Assembly (NCBI GenBank): GCA_904420065.1
Contig: CAJFTU010000009.1
Coordinates: forward strand, 146,258-210,257
Origin: an uncultured Emergencia sp.
GTDB lineage: Bacteria; Bacillota; Clostridia; Peptostreptococcales; Anaerovoracaceae
Direction: 5' to 3'
DNA: 64,000 bases
The translations under genes were made by a program, and so were the position numbers. Shown here in pieces: positions 1 to 8,466 of this stretch; the first letter of the stretch is position 1; each line of letters begins with the position of its first letter. The notes under the pieces are model-generated. The model had not been told where the DNA came from. It did no database searches and saw only the letters and a program-made list of their open reading frames with translations.

Positions 1-567
1 GGGTTGATGAAGTATATGGCGGACACCGGTCAGTCGTTTAAAATCCGATTCGTCAACAGATTGGACATGGATACCACCGGTCTTCTGATCGTGGCAAAAA
101 ATTCTCACGCTCAGGACGATCTCACCAAACAGATGAAGGCCAACGCCACAGAAAAGCGATACATAGCCATAGCCAACGGCATCATCGAAGAGGACAGCTT
201 TACCATAGATCTTCCCATAGGACGACCGGATCCGGAAAGAGTGGAAAGAGGCGTCATGAAAGAAGGCGGATACCCTTCTGTGACTCACGTGAAGGTCCTG
301 CAGCGTTTTCCCAAAGACGGCGGCCATACCCTGGTGGAGCTGCTGCTCGAAACGGGACGCACGCATCAGATCAGAGTTCACATGTCCCATATCGGCCATC
401 CTCTTACCGGCGACAGTCTCTACGGCGGAGAGGCTCCCGAACTGATCGGCAGACAGGCGCTCCACGCCTGCATGCTGTCCTTCCGTCACCCGGCCACAGG
501 AGAAAAGATAATTATAGAGGCGCCGATTCCGGATGATTTGAAGGAAGTAATGGAAAAGATCCGCTAA
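1..567 (+). CDS. RluA-family 23S rRNA pseudouridine synthase, 5'-truncated
   Basis: The frame is open from the first base, so the gene starts outside the window; 188 C-terminal residues are present. Family enzymes isomerise uridines in large-subunit rRNA (RluC/RluD type). The catalytic block appears as NRLDMDTTGLLIVAKN near residues 19-34 and carries the conserved R-L-D catalytic aspartate, although the usual His before RLD is Asn. A later block, ETGRTHQIRVHMSHIGHPL, with the downstream GDSLYGG, is the classic RluA C-terminal motif. Which uridine is modified cannot be told without the N-terminus. The stop at 565-567 is followed by the mntP promoter. Confidence 0.9.
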   Translation, partial: GLMKYMADTGQSFKIRFVNRLDMDTTGLLIVAKNSHAQDDLTKQMKANATEKRYIAIANGIIEEDSFTIDLPIGRPDPERVERGVMKEGGYPSVTHVKVLQRFPKDGGHTLVELLLETGRTHQIRVHMSHIGHPLTGDSLYGGEAPELIGRQALHACMLSFRHPATGEKIIIEAPIPDDLKEVMEKIR

Positions 568-585
568 GTTCGGCCTGGCGGTCTC

Positions 586-614
586 TTGACAACCTGTCCG
601 AATTACGTTATGAT
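586..614 (+). promoter_or_regulatory. Consensus sigma-A promoter for mntP
   Basis: TTGACA at 586-591 and TATGAT at 609-614 are separated by exactly 17 bases. The promoter lies 19 bases after the pseudouridine synthase stop and just upstream of the riboswitch-like leader. Confidence 0.75.
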
Positions 615-623
615 TAACTGGCA

Positions 624-706
624 AAATCCTGTGAGGGAGTAGTCGGCACATTTATGTGTGGTAGGTCAACATACTGGCATTGCGCCTGGCTTATCTTAAA
701 AGACGA
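624..706 (+). ncRNA. yybP-ykoY-type manganese riboswitch (aptamer)
   Basis: The leader between the promoter and mntP contains GGGAGTAG at 635-642, the hallmark 5' core of yybP-ykoY aptamers, and a GGTCAACAT-type segment near 663-672 with CCTGGC downstream. It is followed at once by an intrinsic terminator (708-743) and then mntP, a manganese exporter. Promoter, aptamer, terminator and manganese gene is the known arrangement for this Mn2+-sensing class. Exact edges and pairing were judged by eye; a covariance-model search would settle it. Confidence 0.65.
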
Positions 707-707
707 G

Positions 708-743
708 ACTCATGTGTAGATCTTTCTATACATGAGTTTTTTT
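708..743 (+). terminator. Riboswitch expression-platform terminator before mntP
   Basis: A 13-bp arm at 708-720 and its complement at 725-737 enclose a 4-base loop and run into a T tract (737-743). The stem begins where the aptamer's 3' side ends, as expected if Mn2+ binding prevents hairpin formation and switches mntP on (known for the class, inferred here). Confidence 0.8.
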
Positions 744-784
744 GTGAATCAAAATCAAATCAACACAATACTTGGAGGAATCAT

Positions 785-1345
785 ATGGGAATCATCGAAC
801 TATTGTTACTGGCAATCGGTTTAGCAATGGATGCTTTTGCTGTGTCTGTCTGTAAGGGACTGTCTGTGGAAGGTGCGGGCGGTAAGCAGATGTTTACCGC
901 CGGAATCTGGTTTGGCGGGTTTCAGGCCCTCATGCCGGCCGTAGGTTATCTGCTGGGCAGCGCCTTCACCGGATACATATCTGCCGTAGACCACTGGATC
1001 GCCTTCGTACTGCTCTGTTTTATCGGAATAAATATGATCAAAGAATCCTTTTCAAAAGAAGAAGAGGAAGTCGGCAGTTCCTTCGGTTTTAGATCCATGT
1101 TTCCCATGGCTGTAGCCACCAGCATCGACGCGCTGGCCGTGGGAATAACCTTCGCCTTTTTGGAGGTCAACATTATCACCGCAGTATCTGCCATCGGCGT
1201 CATTACTTTCTTTATCTCCGCGTTAGGAATCAAGATCGGCAGCATTTTCGGATGTCGATTCAAAGCCAAAGCCGAACGATTCGGCGGCGCCATACTTATC
1301 CTTCTTGGACTGAAAATTCTTCTTGAGCACACTCTTTTCAGCTAA
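785..1345 (+). CDS. mntP: Manganese efflux pump MntP
   Basis: 186-residue integral membrane protein of the MntP (formerly DUF204/YebN) family, which exports Mn2+ from the cytoplasm. About six hydrophobic segments are visible. The two repeat halves carry the paired acidic motifs AMDAFAVSVCKG (D16) and SIDALAVGITFA (D115), which are needed for metal transport in the family. Length matches E. coli MntP. The ATG at 785 is chosen because GGAGGAA lies at 774-780; the frame extends further upstream but through the terminator. Regulation is probably by the manganese riboswitch in the leader. Confidence 0.93.
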   Translation: MGIIELLLLAIGLAMDAFAVSVCKGLSVEGAGGKQMFTAGIWFGGFQALMPAVGYLLGSAFTGYISAVDHWIAFVLLCFIGINMIKESFSKEEEEVGSSFGFRSMFPMAVATSIDALAVGITFAFLEVNIITAVSAIGVITFFISALGIKIGSIFGCRFKAKAERFGGAILILLGLKILLEHTLFS

Positions 1346-1402
1346 AGATATAATTCTGAGGCCGCAGACGGCTCTTCGTCTGCGGCCCGCTTTTACCTTA
1401 AT

Positions 1403-2533
1403 TCATACTATACTTTCCACCGTTTTTTCCACGAGAGCATCGATCTTTTCAAAATTCATATTGCGAATGTACATCTTTTCCACCAAGTCGTGATTTTCCT
1501 TAGCCCTGGACAGAGCGGAAACGCTCTCTTCGATCAGGTTGGCATAGAGCCTGGACAATCTGCCCAGCGTCCCCGCGTTTTTCTCGGCAAAATAAACGCT
1601 CTGAAAATCGCTGATATCGATCATGGTAATATCGCGGCTGTCGTCTTCATCTTCCGAAATCTCCCAAGGCTCGAGATCGTGCCACTTATTGGTCGTGATA
1701 AAAGCCAACCCCAGTTCCGGAACAAGCATATGCTCAATTTTACGCTGCGGATCCATCGGACAGTAGTAACACTCCGTATCGAATCCGCGATACACGGCTC
1801 CGTCAAGAAGGATGTTCATAAACGTCGTGTTGCCGTATCCCTCCGGAACATTAATCAGATAAATTTTTCTCATCCTGCCCAACAGAGACTTTACAAAAGA
1901 AATCGTCCCGCCCGGTGTAATCGCGCTGGCGAAAAAGCGCTTCACATTACCAGCCTTTATGGAAATATCGTATTTTTTGTATTCCCTGACGATGATATCT
2001 GCCGCCAGCTTGTAAATTTCCGAGAGTTCTATTCCGTCTTCGTTAATGCCGGATAAATTGTTGTAAATGCTCTTTGCTGCGGCCAGATAATTATACGCCA
2101 GCTTATACCATCTCGAGCATTCTTCGTTGTAGCTGATGATGTCCTCTTTGTTGTCGGCGATCTTTTTGTCGTTCCAGAATTCTCCAAAGTTGATGATTGA
2201 ATCCACCGCTCCGGGTGTAATGGGATCGATGATATGAGGGCTTGTTCCGTCGATGAAGGCGATCTTCTTGTCGACAAGGAGAATCCCATCCAGAGAGTGT
2301 TCGTCAGCCGAGCAGTGCAGGAAATCCACATTCTGACCGGAACCGGACAGCTTTTCGCCTACTCTCTTCAAAAAAGTGGACTTGCCGGTTCCCGGACCTC
2401 CTTTGATACAGATGATTTTTTTCGCTTCCCTCTGCCCGAGAATGTACTGGTAATAAGAAAAAAATCCTTCCGGAGTGTTATTTCCGGGGAAATAGTGACG
2501 TGTAATAGACAAACCAATTCCTCCAATCTGCAT
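1403..2533 (-). CDS. P-loop ATPase of unknown function (PRK06851-like)
   Basis: 376-residue soluble protein. Walker A GGPGTGKS is at about residues 45-52. A second nucleotide-binding-like half begins with YLINVPEGYGNTTF around residue 230; there the P-loop is degenerate (GYGNTT). This two-half layout matches a family of uncharacterised ATPases found mainly in Clostridia and Bacilli; no function is established that I know of. The start is placed at the ATG at 2533 because AGGAG sits six bases upstream, although the frame extends 16 codons further. The gene is separated from its upstream same-strand neighbour by a terminator. Confidence 0.7.
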   Translation of the reverse strand: MQIGGIGLSITRHYFPGNNTPEGFFSYYQYILGQREAKKIICIKGGPGTGKSTFLKRVGEKLSGSGQNVDFLHCSADEHSLDGILLVDKKIAFIDGTSPHIIDPITPGAVDSIINFGEFWNDKKIADNKEDIISYNEECSRWYKLAYNYLAAAKSIYNNLSGINEDGIELSEIYKLAADIIVREYKKYDISIKAGNVKRFFASAITPGGTISFVKSLLGRMRKIYLINVPEGYGNTTFMNILLDGAVYRGFDTECYYCPMDPQRKIEHMLVPELGLAFITTNKWHDLEPWEISEDEDDSRDITMIDISDFQSVYFAEKNAGTLGRLSRLYANLIEESVSALSRAKENHDLVEKMYIRNMNFEKIDALVEKTVESIV

Positions 2534-2583
2534 TTCTCCTTTAGTGTATGAACCGCCGCTTGTCAAAAGTTCCTCGGGCATAC

Positions 2584-2616
2584 AAAAACTCCGGCAGGCA
2601 CTGCACCTGCCGGAGT
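2584..2616 (-). terminator. Terminator of the DUF975 gene
   Basis: An 11-bp perfect GC-rich stem (2588-2598 with 2606-2616) with a 7-base loop is followed, reading the minus strand, by TTTTTG. It lies 31 bases past the stop at 2647. Confidence 0.85.
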
Positions 2617-2646
2617 CCTGAAACTCTGTCCGGACAAAAGCTTTCG

Positions 2647-3411
2647 TTAAAAGTGATAATCGCTTTCGTTAAACGATCCCTCTGGTCTTGCAACCAGATT
2701 GCCGGTCACCAGATCATAAAAGGTAACGTCCGCCGTATAGGAATAAGCCGTGAAAAAATACCACGGGATAGAATAAACCAGATCGGCGGCAATGCCTGCA
2801 ATTCCATCAAAATACGGCAGCAGCAGAACCGGCAGCATTGAAAGGATCATCCAACCGATGAAGGAAAGGTTGAGACAGAAATATTTTCCCTTATTTCCGT
2901 TCATACGATACTTGGATTCGTTGATGCACTCCATAATGCCCTTTGATGGATCATCGGCCAGGATAAAAAACGCCTGACTGTAGCGAAAAACGGCGATGAT
3001 TCCCGGTATAATAAAGAGCAGAGACCACAGGAAAACAAACACACCCATTACAATCATAAGTCCGAGGGCTTTAAAAAAATATTCGAATCCATTGAATATG
3101 TATCCCGGATTGATATCTCTCTTTCTGAAAAACGACAGAAGAAAACTGTTGAGCCCCAACGTAAACGCGCCGCTTAGCAGCATATTGTATAAACTGGCTA
3201 CATAAGAAAGGCTGTAGCTTTCTCCGATGAGTTCATTATAATAAGTCATCACTGATCCCGGAATCAACGCTGCCAACAATTCCGGCACTGTGGTAGTCAG
3301 TATATAATATACAAACATTCCGATGACGACTCTGATCCAGTTATCTTTCAGCGCATTTCTGGCGATTGCTCTGATCTCCGCCGTGCTTTCTCGCACAATG
3401 ATATGATTCAT
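2647..3411 (-). CDS. DUF975 family integral membrane protein
   Basis: 254 residues with about six hydrophobic segments (starting around VVIGMFVYYIL, then at LVIMGVFVFLWSLLF, the FFILA region and near the C-terminus). The N-terminal EIRAIARNALKDNW resembles the amphipathic lead-in typical of DUF975. Function of the family is unknown; a role in the membrane or stress response is only a guess. The start at 3411 is chosen over an upstream Met because AAGGAG lies eight bases before it. It is monocistronic: own promoter at 3445-3473 and own terminator. Confidence 0.75.
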   Translation of the reverse strand: MNHIIVRESTAEIRAIARNALKDNWIRVVIGMFVYYILTTTVPELLAALIPGSVMTYYNELIGESYSLSYVASLYNMLLSGAFTLGLNSFLLSFFRKRDINPGYIFNGFEYFFKALGLMIVMGVFVFLWSLLFIIPGIIAVFRYSQAFFILADDPSKGIMECINESKYRMNGNKGKYFCLNLSFIGWMILSMLPVLLLPYFDGIAGIAADLVYSIPWYFFTAYSYTADVTFYDLVTGNLVARPEGSFNESDYHF

Positions 3412-3444
3412 CTCAAAACTCCTTATTTCATTAAACTTAAAGCT

Positions 3445-3473
3445 ATTATATAATAACCGTGGAAGAATTACAA
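3445..3473 (-). promoter_or_regulatory. Sigma-A promoter for the DUF975 gene
   Basis: On the minus strand TTGTAA (3473-3468) and TATAAT (3450-3445) are 17 bases apart, placing transcription start about 25 bases before the chosen ATG. Confidence 0.65.
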
Positions 3474-3579
3474 TTGAAATCAAAGTAAAACCGTGTGCGA
3501 AAGCGTCATAAAGCCGCTTTCAAAACGCTTCCGTCCGTAAAAAAAATCGCGCCCTATCTGGGAAATACAAGGAGGAAAT

Positions 3580-4212
3580 ATGAACAGCGCTTTAATTCTG
3601 ACTGCTCACGTGGACAACCCGGAGCAGATTTCTATAGACTTCAGCCGGTTCGATACGGTCATATGCGCAGACGGCGGACTGCTCGTGGCCGACCGGCTGG
3701 GACTTACGCCCGATATTCTCATCGGCGATTTCGACTCGGTGGAACAGCCCAAAGAAAGAGAAGTGATCAAACTTCCGGCAGAAAAGGATATGACCGACAG
3801 CGAGGCGGCAATCGATCTGGCCGTTTCCCAGGGATACGATCACATCGTCGTTCTGGGCGGTCTCGGCGGACGGTTCGACCACACAATGGGCAACATAGGA
3901 ATCCTCTCTAAATACTGCGGAAAACTGTCTCACCTTGCTTTGACCGACGGTCAGAACTACGTCTTTATGGCCTCTCCCGGCCGGGTTACCATACCGCGCG
4001 GCGACTACACCTACCTTGGCGTCATCAGCTATGGAGGGGCTGCGAAAAGCGTAACACTGAAAGGAGTAAAATATCCGCTGACCGATTATCTCCTCAGCGA
4101 TTCGACAACGCTGGGCGTAAGCAATGAAATCATCGAAGAAACAGCGGAAATTTCGTTTACCGAGGGAAAGCTTTTGCTCATCTTGTCCCGCGACAGTTCG
4201 TCTCACCGGTGA
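3580..4212 (+). CDS. thiN: Thiamine pyrophosphokinase
   Basis: 210 residues, the usual length. The enzyme transfers pyrophosphate from ATP to thiamine to make thiamine diphosphate. Visible family motifs: ICADGGLLVADRLG, then DILIGDFDSVE (metal-binding acidic cluster), then KDMTDSEAAIDLA and GGLGGRFDHTMGNI in the catalytic domain, and a smaller C-terminal beta domain that binds thiamine. AGGAGGAAAT precedes the ATG at 3580. No THI-box riboswitch was seen upstream. In many Firmicutes thiN follows rsgA-rpe; that context is absent here. Confidence 0.93.
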   Translation: MNSALILTAHVDNPEQISIDFSRFDTVICADGGLLVADRLGLTPDILIGDFDSVEQPKEREVIKLPAEKDMTDSEAAIDLAVSQGYDHIVVLGGLGGRFDHTMGNIGILSKYCGKLSHLALTDGQNYVFMASPGRVTIPRGDYTYLGVISYGGAAKSVTLKGVKYPLTDYLLSDSTTLGVSNEIIEETAEISFTEGKLLLILSRDSSSHR

Positions 4213-4249
4213 AAAGCCGGAAGAAGATGTCAGTCGCCGCAGGTAAGGG

Positions 4250-4278
4250 TTGAAAAGGATTCTTTAAAATGTTATATT
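4250..4278 (+). promoter_or_regulatory. Sigma-A promoter for the crotonase gene
   Basis: TTGAAA at 4250-4255 and TATATT at 4273-4278 with a 17-base spacer, 45 bases before the crotonase ATG. Confidence 0.6.
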
Positions 4279-4322
4279 ATTAACAAAGAAATAGTTCTAT
4301 TTTAGAAAGGGAGAATCCAAAA

Positions 4323-5099
4323 ATGTACGAAAACATAAAATATGAGAGCAGAGACAATATCGCTTACGTTACCGTCAACAGACCGAAAGCGATGAATGCG
4401 CTGAATATGGATGTGCTGAACGAACTCTACGACGTATTCACCGCCATAGAGGCAGACGCAGATATCCGAGCGGTTATCCTGACCGGAGAAGGCAGAGCCT
4501 TCGTTGCCGGAGCAGATATCGCACAGATGAATCAGCTCAACGCCCTTGAGGGACGTCAGATGATGATCATGGGTCACAAAGTGATGAATCTGATCGAAGC
4601 TATAGAAAAACCGGTTATCGCCGCAGTAAACGGATTCGCCCTTGGAGGCGGCTGCGAGCTCTCCATGGCCTGCGACATCCGCATTGCGTCGGAAAAAGCA
4701 AAATTCGGCCAGCCTGAAGTCGGTCTTGGTATCATCCCGGGCTTTGGCGGAACACAGAGACTGCCGAGACTGGTAGGCAAAGGAATGGCCAAATATCTGA
4801 TCATGACCGCGGAGATGATCCCTGCCGAAGAAGCTTACCGCATCGGTCTTGTCGAAAAAGTCGTTCCGGCAGAATCCCTGATGGAAGAAGCAGAAAAACT
4901 GGCCAAAACCATCGCTTCAAAAGCTCCGGTCGCTGTAGCTACGGCAAAGACGGCAATCAACAACGGTTTCGATATGGATATGAAATCCGCAAGCAAATTT
5001 GAGATCGAAACCTTTACGGCTGCTTTTGGTTCGGAAGACAAATCGGAAGGTATGTCCGCATTTCTCGAAAAGAGAGCGCCTGAATTTAAAAACAGATAA
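4323..5099 (+). CDS. Enoyl-CoA hydratase / crotonase
   Basis: 258-residue crotonase-fold protein that most likely hydrates short-chain enoyl-CoA (3-hydroxybutyryl-CoA dehydratase, Crt-like). Oxyanion-hole motifs are visible: AGADIAQM near residue 65 and NGFALGGGCELSMACD near 105-120, which carries the first catalytic Glu region. GQPEVGLGIIPGFGGTQRL carries the second catalytic Glu (about E135). The C-terminal helical segment is complete. The gene stands alone, not in a bcd-etf-thl-hbd cluster, so the role in butyrate metabolism versus another acyl-CoA pathway is open. A strong bidirectional terminator follows. Confidence 0.88.
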   Translation: MYENIKYESRDNIAYVTVNRPKAMNALNMDVLNELYDVFTAIEADADIRAVILTGEGRAFVAGADIAQMNQLNALEGRQMMIMGHKVMNLIEAIEKPVIAAVNGFALGGGCELSMACDIRIASEKAKFGQPEVGLGIIPGFGGTQRLPRLVGKGMAKYLIMTAEMIPAEEAYRIGLVEKVVPAESLMEEAEKLAKTIASKAPVAVATAKTAINNGFDMDMKSASKFEIETFTAAFGSEDKSEGMSAFLEKRAPEFKNR

Positions 5100-5112
5100 T
5101 CTGCATATTCTA

Positions 5113-5148
5113 AAAAATCTGCCGTTCGGAAAGGAACGGCAGATTTTT
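5113..5148. terminator. Bidirectional terminator between crotonase and the sensor kinase
   Basis: A 15-bp stem (5113-5127 with 5134-5148), flanked by an A run on one side and a T run on the other, serves the convergent crotonase (plus) and kinase operon (minus). It touches the kinase stop codon at 5147. Confidence 0.9.
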
Positions 5149-6757
5149 ATATCCGCTTATCTGCAGTCAGCTCAATGACAAACTCGGTGGAAAATCCCGA
5201 TTCCGGCGGAAAACGAAGACAAATTTTCCCTCCGTGTCCTTCGGTAATCTTTCTGGCTATGGAAAGTCCCAGTCCGGACCCACCGTGAGTTCTGGCTTTC
5301 TCGCCCACGACAAAAGGGTCGAAGATCGTTTCCCGGATGTCTTCTGGTATCCCCTTTCCATTGTCGGCGAGCACGATCCCGACTTTTCCGTTCTGTTCGG
5401 TAATCCGGCAGAAAAAGGTCCGTCCCGGGTCATTGTGCCGGAAAAAGTTTCCCAGGATATTATCGTACACTCTCTTAAATTTTTTTTCGTCTAAAGCAAC
5501 GATAATCTGCTCTTCCGGGATATCGATGTCCAACTCAAAGCTGTTGAACTCGAACAGATTGTAGCTTTCCGCGAAATATTTTCTGGTAAACTCGCAGATA
5601 TCCTTTTTTTCAAAGAAAAACTGATTATCCGGATGATCCAGCTTGGAAAATTCATGAAATTCATCGATGAGATCCGTCAAAACCTCCGATTTCTGACAGA
5701 TATTTTTCAGGTAGTTGTTCCTCTCCTCATCGCTGACGATTCCATCGGCGATTGCTTTGGCGTATCCTTTGATGACCGTAATCGGCGTCTTCAGATCATG
5801 AGAAATGTCAGCGATCATCTTCTGCCTTTCACTCTGCAGACGTTTATTTTCCTGATCTACAAAGTACAAATCCCTGGACATTTTGTTAAAATTTTCGCAG
5901 AGCTCCACAAATTCCCTGGCACCTCTGTATTCCAGTTCTGTTCCCCAGTTTCCCGCCGAAATATCTCCCATCGCCCGGTTGAGTCTCTTCAGCGGTTTTC
6001 TTACCCCCATGCTGATCCACAGCGAAAATAAAAAGATCAACAGAGCATAAACGCTGAAGAAGATGAGAATCAGATTCAAAAATGCCTGTTTAATCCGATC
6101 GAAACTACTCTTAAAACTTTTTGGACTGTAAGCGAGAAGAGTCCTCTCATTACCATCTGCGTCAGAAAAATGCCCCTTGGACAGGACATATCTTGATGAT
6201 GCGTTCTTCGTCAGCAGCTCGTATTCCCTCGGAGTAAGGCGCTTTTTATCCTTATATTCGGTAGAGTACAGGATGTTCAAATCACTGTCGACAATGTAAA
6301 CCGCATTTTTGATCACATCTCCGTCTTCTGTATATATCGAATTGGAAACCACCCGCTCCACCGATCCGTTGTCGGTCTTAAAGTTTTCTACTGTAACAAT
6401 AGAGTGATCATTGTAGTCAGAAATAAAACCCAGTTCGTAATCCGTGTATATCTCGCCTGCCCTGTCGGCGCGATTGGAATAGATCACTTTATTCTTTTCG
6501 TCGAGCACCTGCACGTATCCTCTGTCGCCTAATCGATGCTCCACATCGATCAGATCGTATTCATCGGGATCAGCTCCATCGAATTCTTCGGTCAGCTCCC
6601 GTATATAGGGTACATTGTTGTATTTTCCCGAATTCCAGAGAGCCACGAAAAAAACGATCAGCAAAAGCAGAAAAAGTACTATGGAAAACATGACGTACCT
6701 CCACAGTACCATAGTGACGATTCTGCCCTTTGTCTGCTTTTCTCTATTTCTTTTCAA
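5147..6757 (-). CDS. Membrane sensor histidine kinase
   Basis: 536 residues. TM1 about 21-41, extracytoplasmic sensor domain about 45-225, TM2 about 227-249, HAMP about 250-303, then a HisKA domain with ISHDLKTPITVIKG (phospho-acceptor H320) and a HATPase_c domain (N-box-like DNILGNFFRHND, G1 ADNGKGIPEDI, G2 GGSGLGLSIARK). It autophosphorylates and phosphorylates the response regulator just upstream, whose stop it overlaps by 14 bases. A downstream Met at residue 16 is an alternative start. The signal is unknown; the operon context suggests an envelope or lipid cue. Confidence 0.92.
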   Translation of the reverse strand: MKRNREKQTKGRIVTMVLWRYVMFSIVLFLLLLIVFFVALWNSGKYNNVPYIRELTEEFDGADPDEYDLIDVEHRLGDRGYVQVLDEKNKVIYSNRADRAGEIYTDYELGFISDYNDHSIVTVENFKTDNGSVERVVSNSIYTEDGDVIKNAVYIVDSDLNILYSTEYKDKKRLTPREYELLTKNASSRYVLSKGHFSDADGNERTLLAYSPKSFKSSFDRIKQAFLNLILIFFSVYALLIFLFSLWISMGVRKPLKRLNRAMGDISAGNWGTELEYRGAREFVELCENFNKMSRDLYFVDQENKRLQSERQKMIADISHDLKTPITVIKGYAKAIADGIVSDEERNNYLKNICQKSEVLTDLIDEFHEFSKLDHPDNQFFFEKKDICEFTRKYFAESYNLFEFNSFELDIDIPEEQIIVALDEKKFKRVYDNILGNFFRHNDPGRTFFCRITEQNGKVGIVLADNGKGIPEDIRETIFDPFVVGEKARTHGGSGLGLSIARKITEGHGGKICLRFPPESGFSTEFVIELTADKRI

Positions 6758-7439
6758 TTTTGTAACCGAGCCCCCTTATATTCCGTATATATTCCGGATT
6801 TTTCGAATCGTCATTCATCTTTTCGCGCAATTTGGATATGTGCACGATAATCGTGTTCTCATCCGCCTCATAGTATTCGCCGTTAACCGCCTCACAAATC
6901 TGCGCCTTGGTAAAAACCCTTCCCGGGTTCTTCATGAACAGCGACAGAATCTTAAACTCTGTAGGCGTCAGGGACAGCTCCCTCCCTGCAATTGAAGCGG
7001 ACATCCTGTCCATATCCAGCGTCAGTTCCCCATTTCTCAGCTTTGAGGCGTTCTCCTTCTGCTCGCCGCTCAGTTCGTAATATCTTCGCAAATTGGAATT
7101 GATCCTGGCGATGACTTCAAGGGGATTAAAGGGCTTGGTCATATAGTCATCGGCGCCCATGTTCAATCCCAGAATTTTGTCGTGATCCTGATTTTTCGCC
7201 GAAAGGAAGATGATTGGAAAGCGATAATCCTGTCTGATCTTAGCCGTCAGTTCATAACCATCCATTTCCGGCATCATGATGTCCAGAACGGCAAGATCAA
7301 TTTTCTGCGTTCGGATTACGGCATAAGCCTCGGCTCCGTTTTCCGCCGTAATTACCCTATAGCCGTTACTCTCCAGATAGAGCTTGAGAAGATTGACGAT
7401 ATCCTTGTCGTCCTCCGCAATTAATATTGTGTAGTCCAT
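6744..7439 (-). CDS. OmpR/PhoB-family response regulator
   Basis: 231 residues. The receiver domain has the acidic pocket AEDD (residues 8-11), phospho-acceptor D53 in LAVLDIMMPEMDG, and K102 in MTKPFNP. The C-terminal winged helix spans about residues 130-230 (LTPTEFKILSLFMKNPG to IRNIRGLGYKIEKK). It is cognate to the overlapping kinase gene. Its ATG lies 74 bases inside the upstream membrane-protein gene, and only a weak AGAG-type ribosome binding site precedes it, so translation is probably coupled. TTAAG direct repeats before the operon are a plausible binding site (inference). Confidence 0.93.
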   Translation of the reverse strand: MDYTILIAEDDKDIVNLLKLYLESNGYRVITAENGAEAYAVIRTQKIDLAVLDIMMPEMDGYELTAKIRQDYRFPIIFLSAKNQDHDKILGLNMGADDYMTKPFNPLEVIARINSNLRRYYELSGEQKENASKLRNGELTLDMDRMSASIAGRELSLTPTEFKILSLFMKNPGRVFTKAQICEAVNGEYYEADENTIIVHISKLREKMNDDSKNPEYIRNIRGLGYKIEKK

Positions 7440-8466
7440 GTTTTTTCTCTTTCTTTTTCTTTCCCGTTAAAGTAAATCCCGCAACAAAGAGACCGCTGAT
7501 CAGAACGAAAAGATAAAAACTTATTCCTCTCGAAAGAATCATTGCGCTCCCTAACACGCTGCTTGGAAACAGCGTCCTGAACAAAACCATAAAAGTACTT
7601 TCGCTCACACCCAGCGCGCCCGGAAGCGGCAGCGCGGAAACGGACACATACAGAACCGCCTGAAGCGACAGAACTTCCAAAAGATGAAAATCGTCAAAGC
7701 CGAATGCCCGGTAAACCAGATACGGAACAGCGTACATGGAAAACATCTGAACCGTCGTTGTCACCAGAGTTTTCACAAAGATGAGCTTATTTTTCTTAAA
7801 ATATCCGGCGCTCTGCCCATATTCGGCAAGCTGTCTCTCTGTCATTTCTCTCAGACTCTCAGCCTTTTCTCTGCTGAAAGCGCTCACCGCCCTGATCAGA
7901 GCTGAAGCGAGAAATCCAATCGCTTTGGGCGAAAATATGGCAAAGATCAAAAGAACTGCTACCGTCACGTTCAACCCTACGCCAAGAAGGAGAAGATACT
8001 TGACATTGCCGAGAGAAAAGATCAATTCATGCTGGAATGCCAATCCGGCGACAGCAAGCAGCACGGTAACGGTCACAAAGCTGAGCAGTTCAAAGAGAAG
8101 CGCCAGAGTACCATGAGACACCTCGATACCGTCTCTGTACATATGATAAATCTGCATGGGCTGTCCGCCTGAAGCTGATGGCGTTACGGAACTGAAGAAA
8201 AAACCGGTAAGCGCATATTTGAGACCGCAGCGCAGTTTTATCTTGTAGCCGAAAAGCCGAAGCGCTCTGACGATATTATAAGCTTCGCAGTACAGAAAAA
8301 TCCACATCGCTCCGATCCCCAGAGCAATATACCGAAAATCCGCTTGTGAAACTGCCTTAATTATATCATGAACGTCATTGTCTTTGAAGACAATATATGC
8401 TGTGATGATAATCAGCAGGATAAAAAAGCCTCCGTTTTTCAGAACTACTTTCCATTTGCTGTTCAT
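7366..8466 (-). CDS. LPG-synthase transmembrane / UPF0104 family protein
   Basis: 366 residues with about eight hydrophobic segments. Family marks include FFFSSVTPSASGGQPMQIY near residue 95 and the late ALPLPGALGVSESTF segment. This fold is the membrane half of MprF (flippase and synthase) and also occurs alone (YbhN-like) next to lipid glycosyltransferases. No C-terminal aminoacyl-transferase domain is present, so a glycolipid or lipid-linked sugar flipping role is more likely than lysyl-PG synthesis (inference). The lysine-rich C-terminal tail is encoded in the long overlap with the response-regulator gene. Confidence 0.82.
   Translation of the reverse strand: MNSKWKVVLKNGGFFILLIIITAYIVFKDNDVHDIIKAVSQADFRYIALGIGAMWIFLYCEAYNIVRALRLFGYKIKLRCGLKYALTGFFFSSVTPSASGGQPMQIYHMYRDGIEVSHGTLALLFELLSFVTVTVLLAVAGLAFQHELIFSLGNVKYLLLLGVGLNVTVAVLLIFAIFSPKAIGFLASALIRAVSAFSREKAESLREMTERQLAEYGQSAGYFKKNKLIFVKTLVTTTVQMFSMYAVPYLVYRAFGFDDFHLLEVLSLQAVLYVSVSALPLPGALGVSESTFMVLFRTLFPSSVLGSAMILSRGISFYLFVLISGLFVAGFTLTGKKKKEKKHGLHNINCGGRQGYRQSSQALSGE

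Noticed and set aside
3484..3579. TPP riboswitch before thiN
   Set aside because: No THI-box core (CTGAGA) in the short leader.
3495..3911. Open frame overlapping the thiN start in another frame
   Set aside because: Arg-rich out-of-frame translation of thiN with no ribosome binding site of its own.
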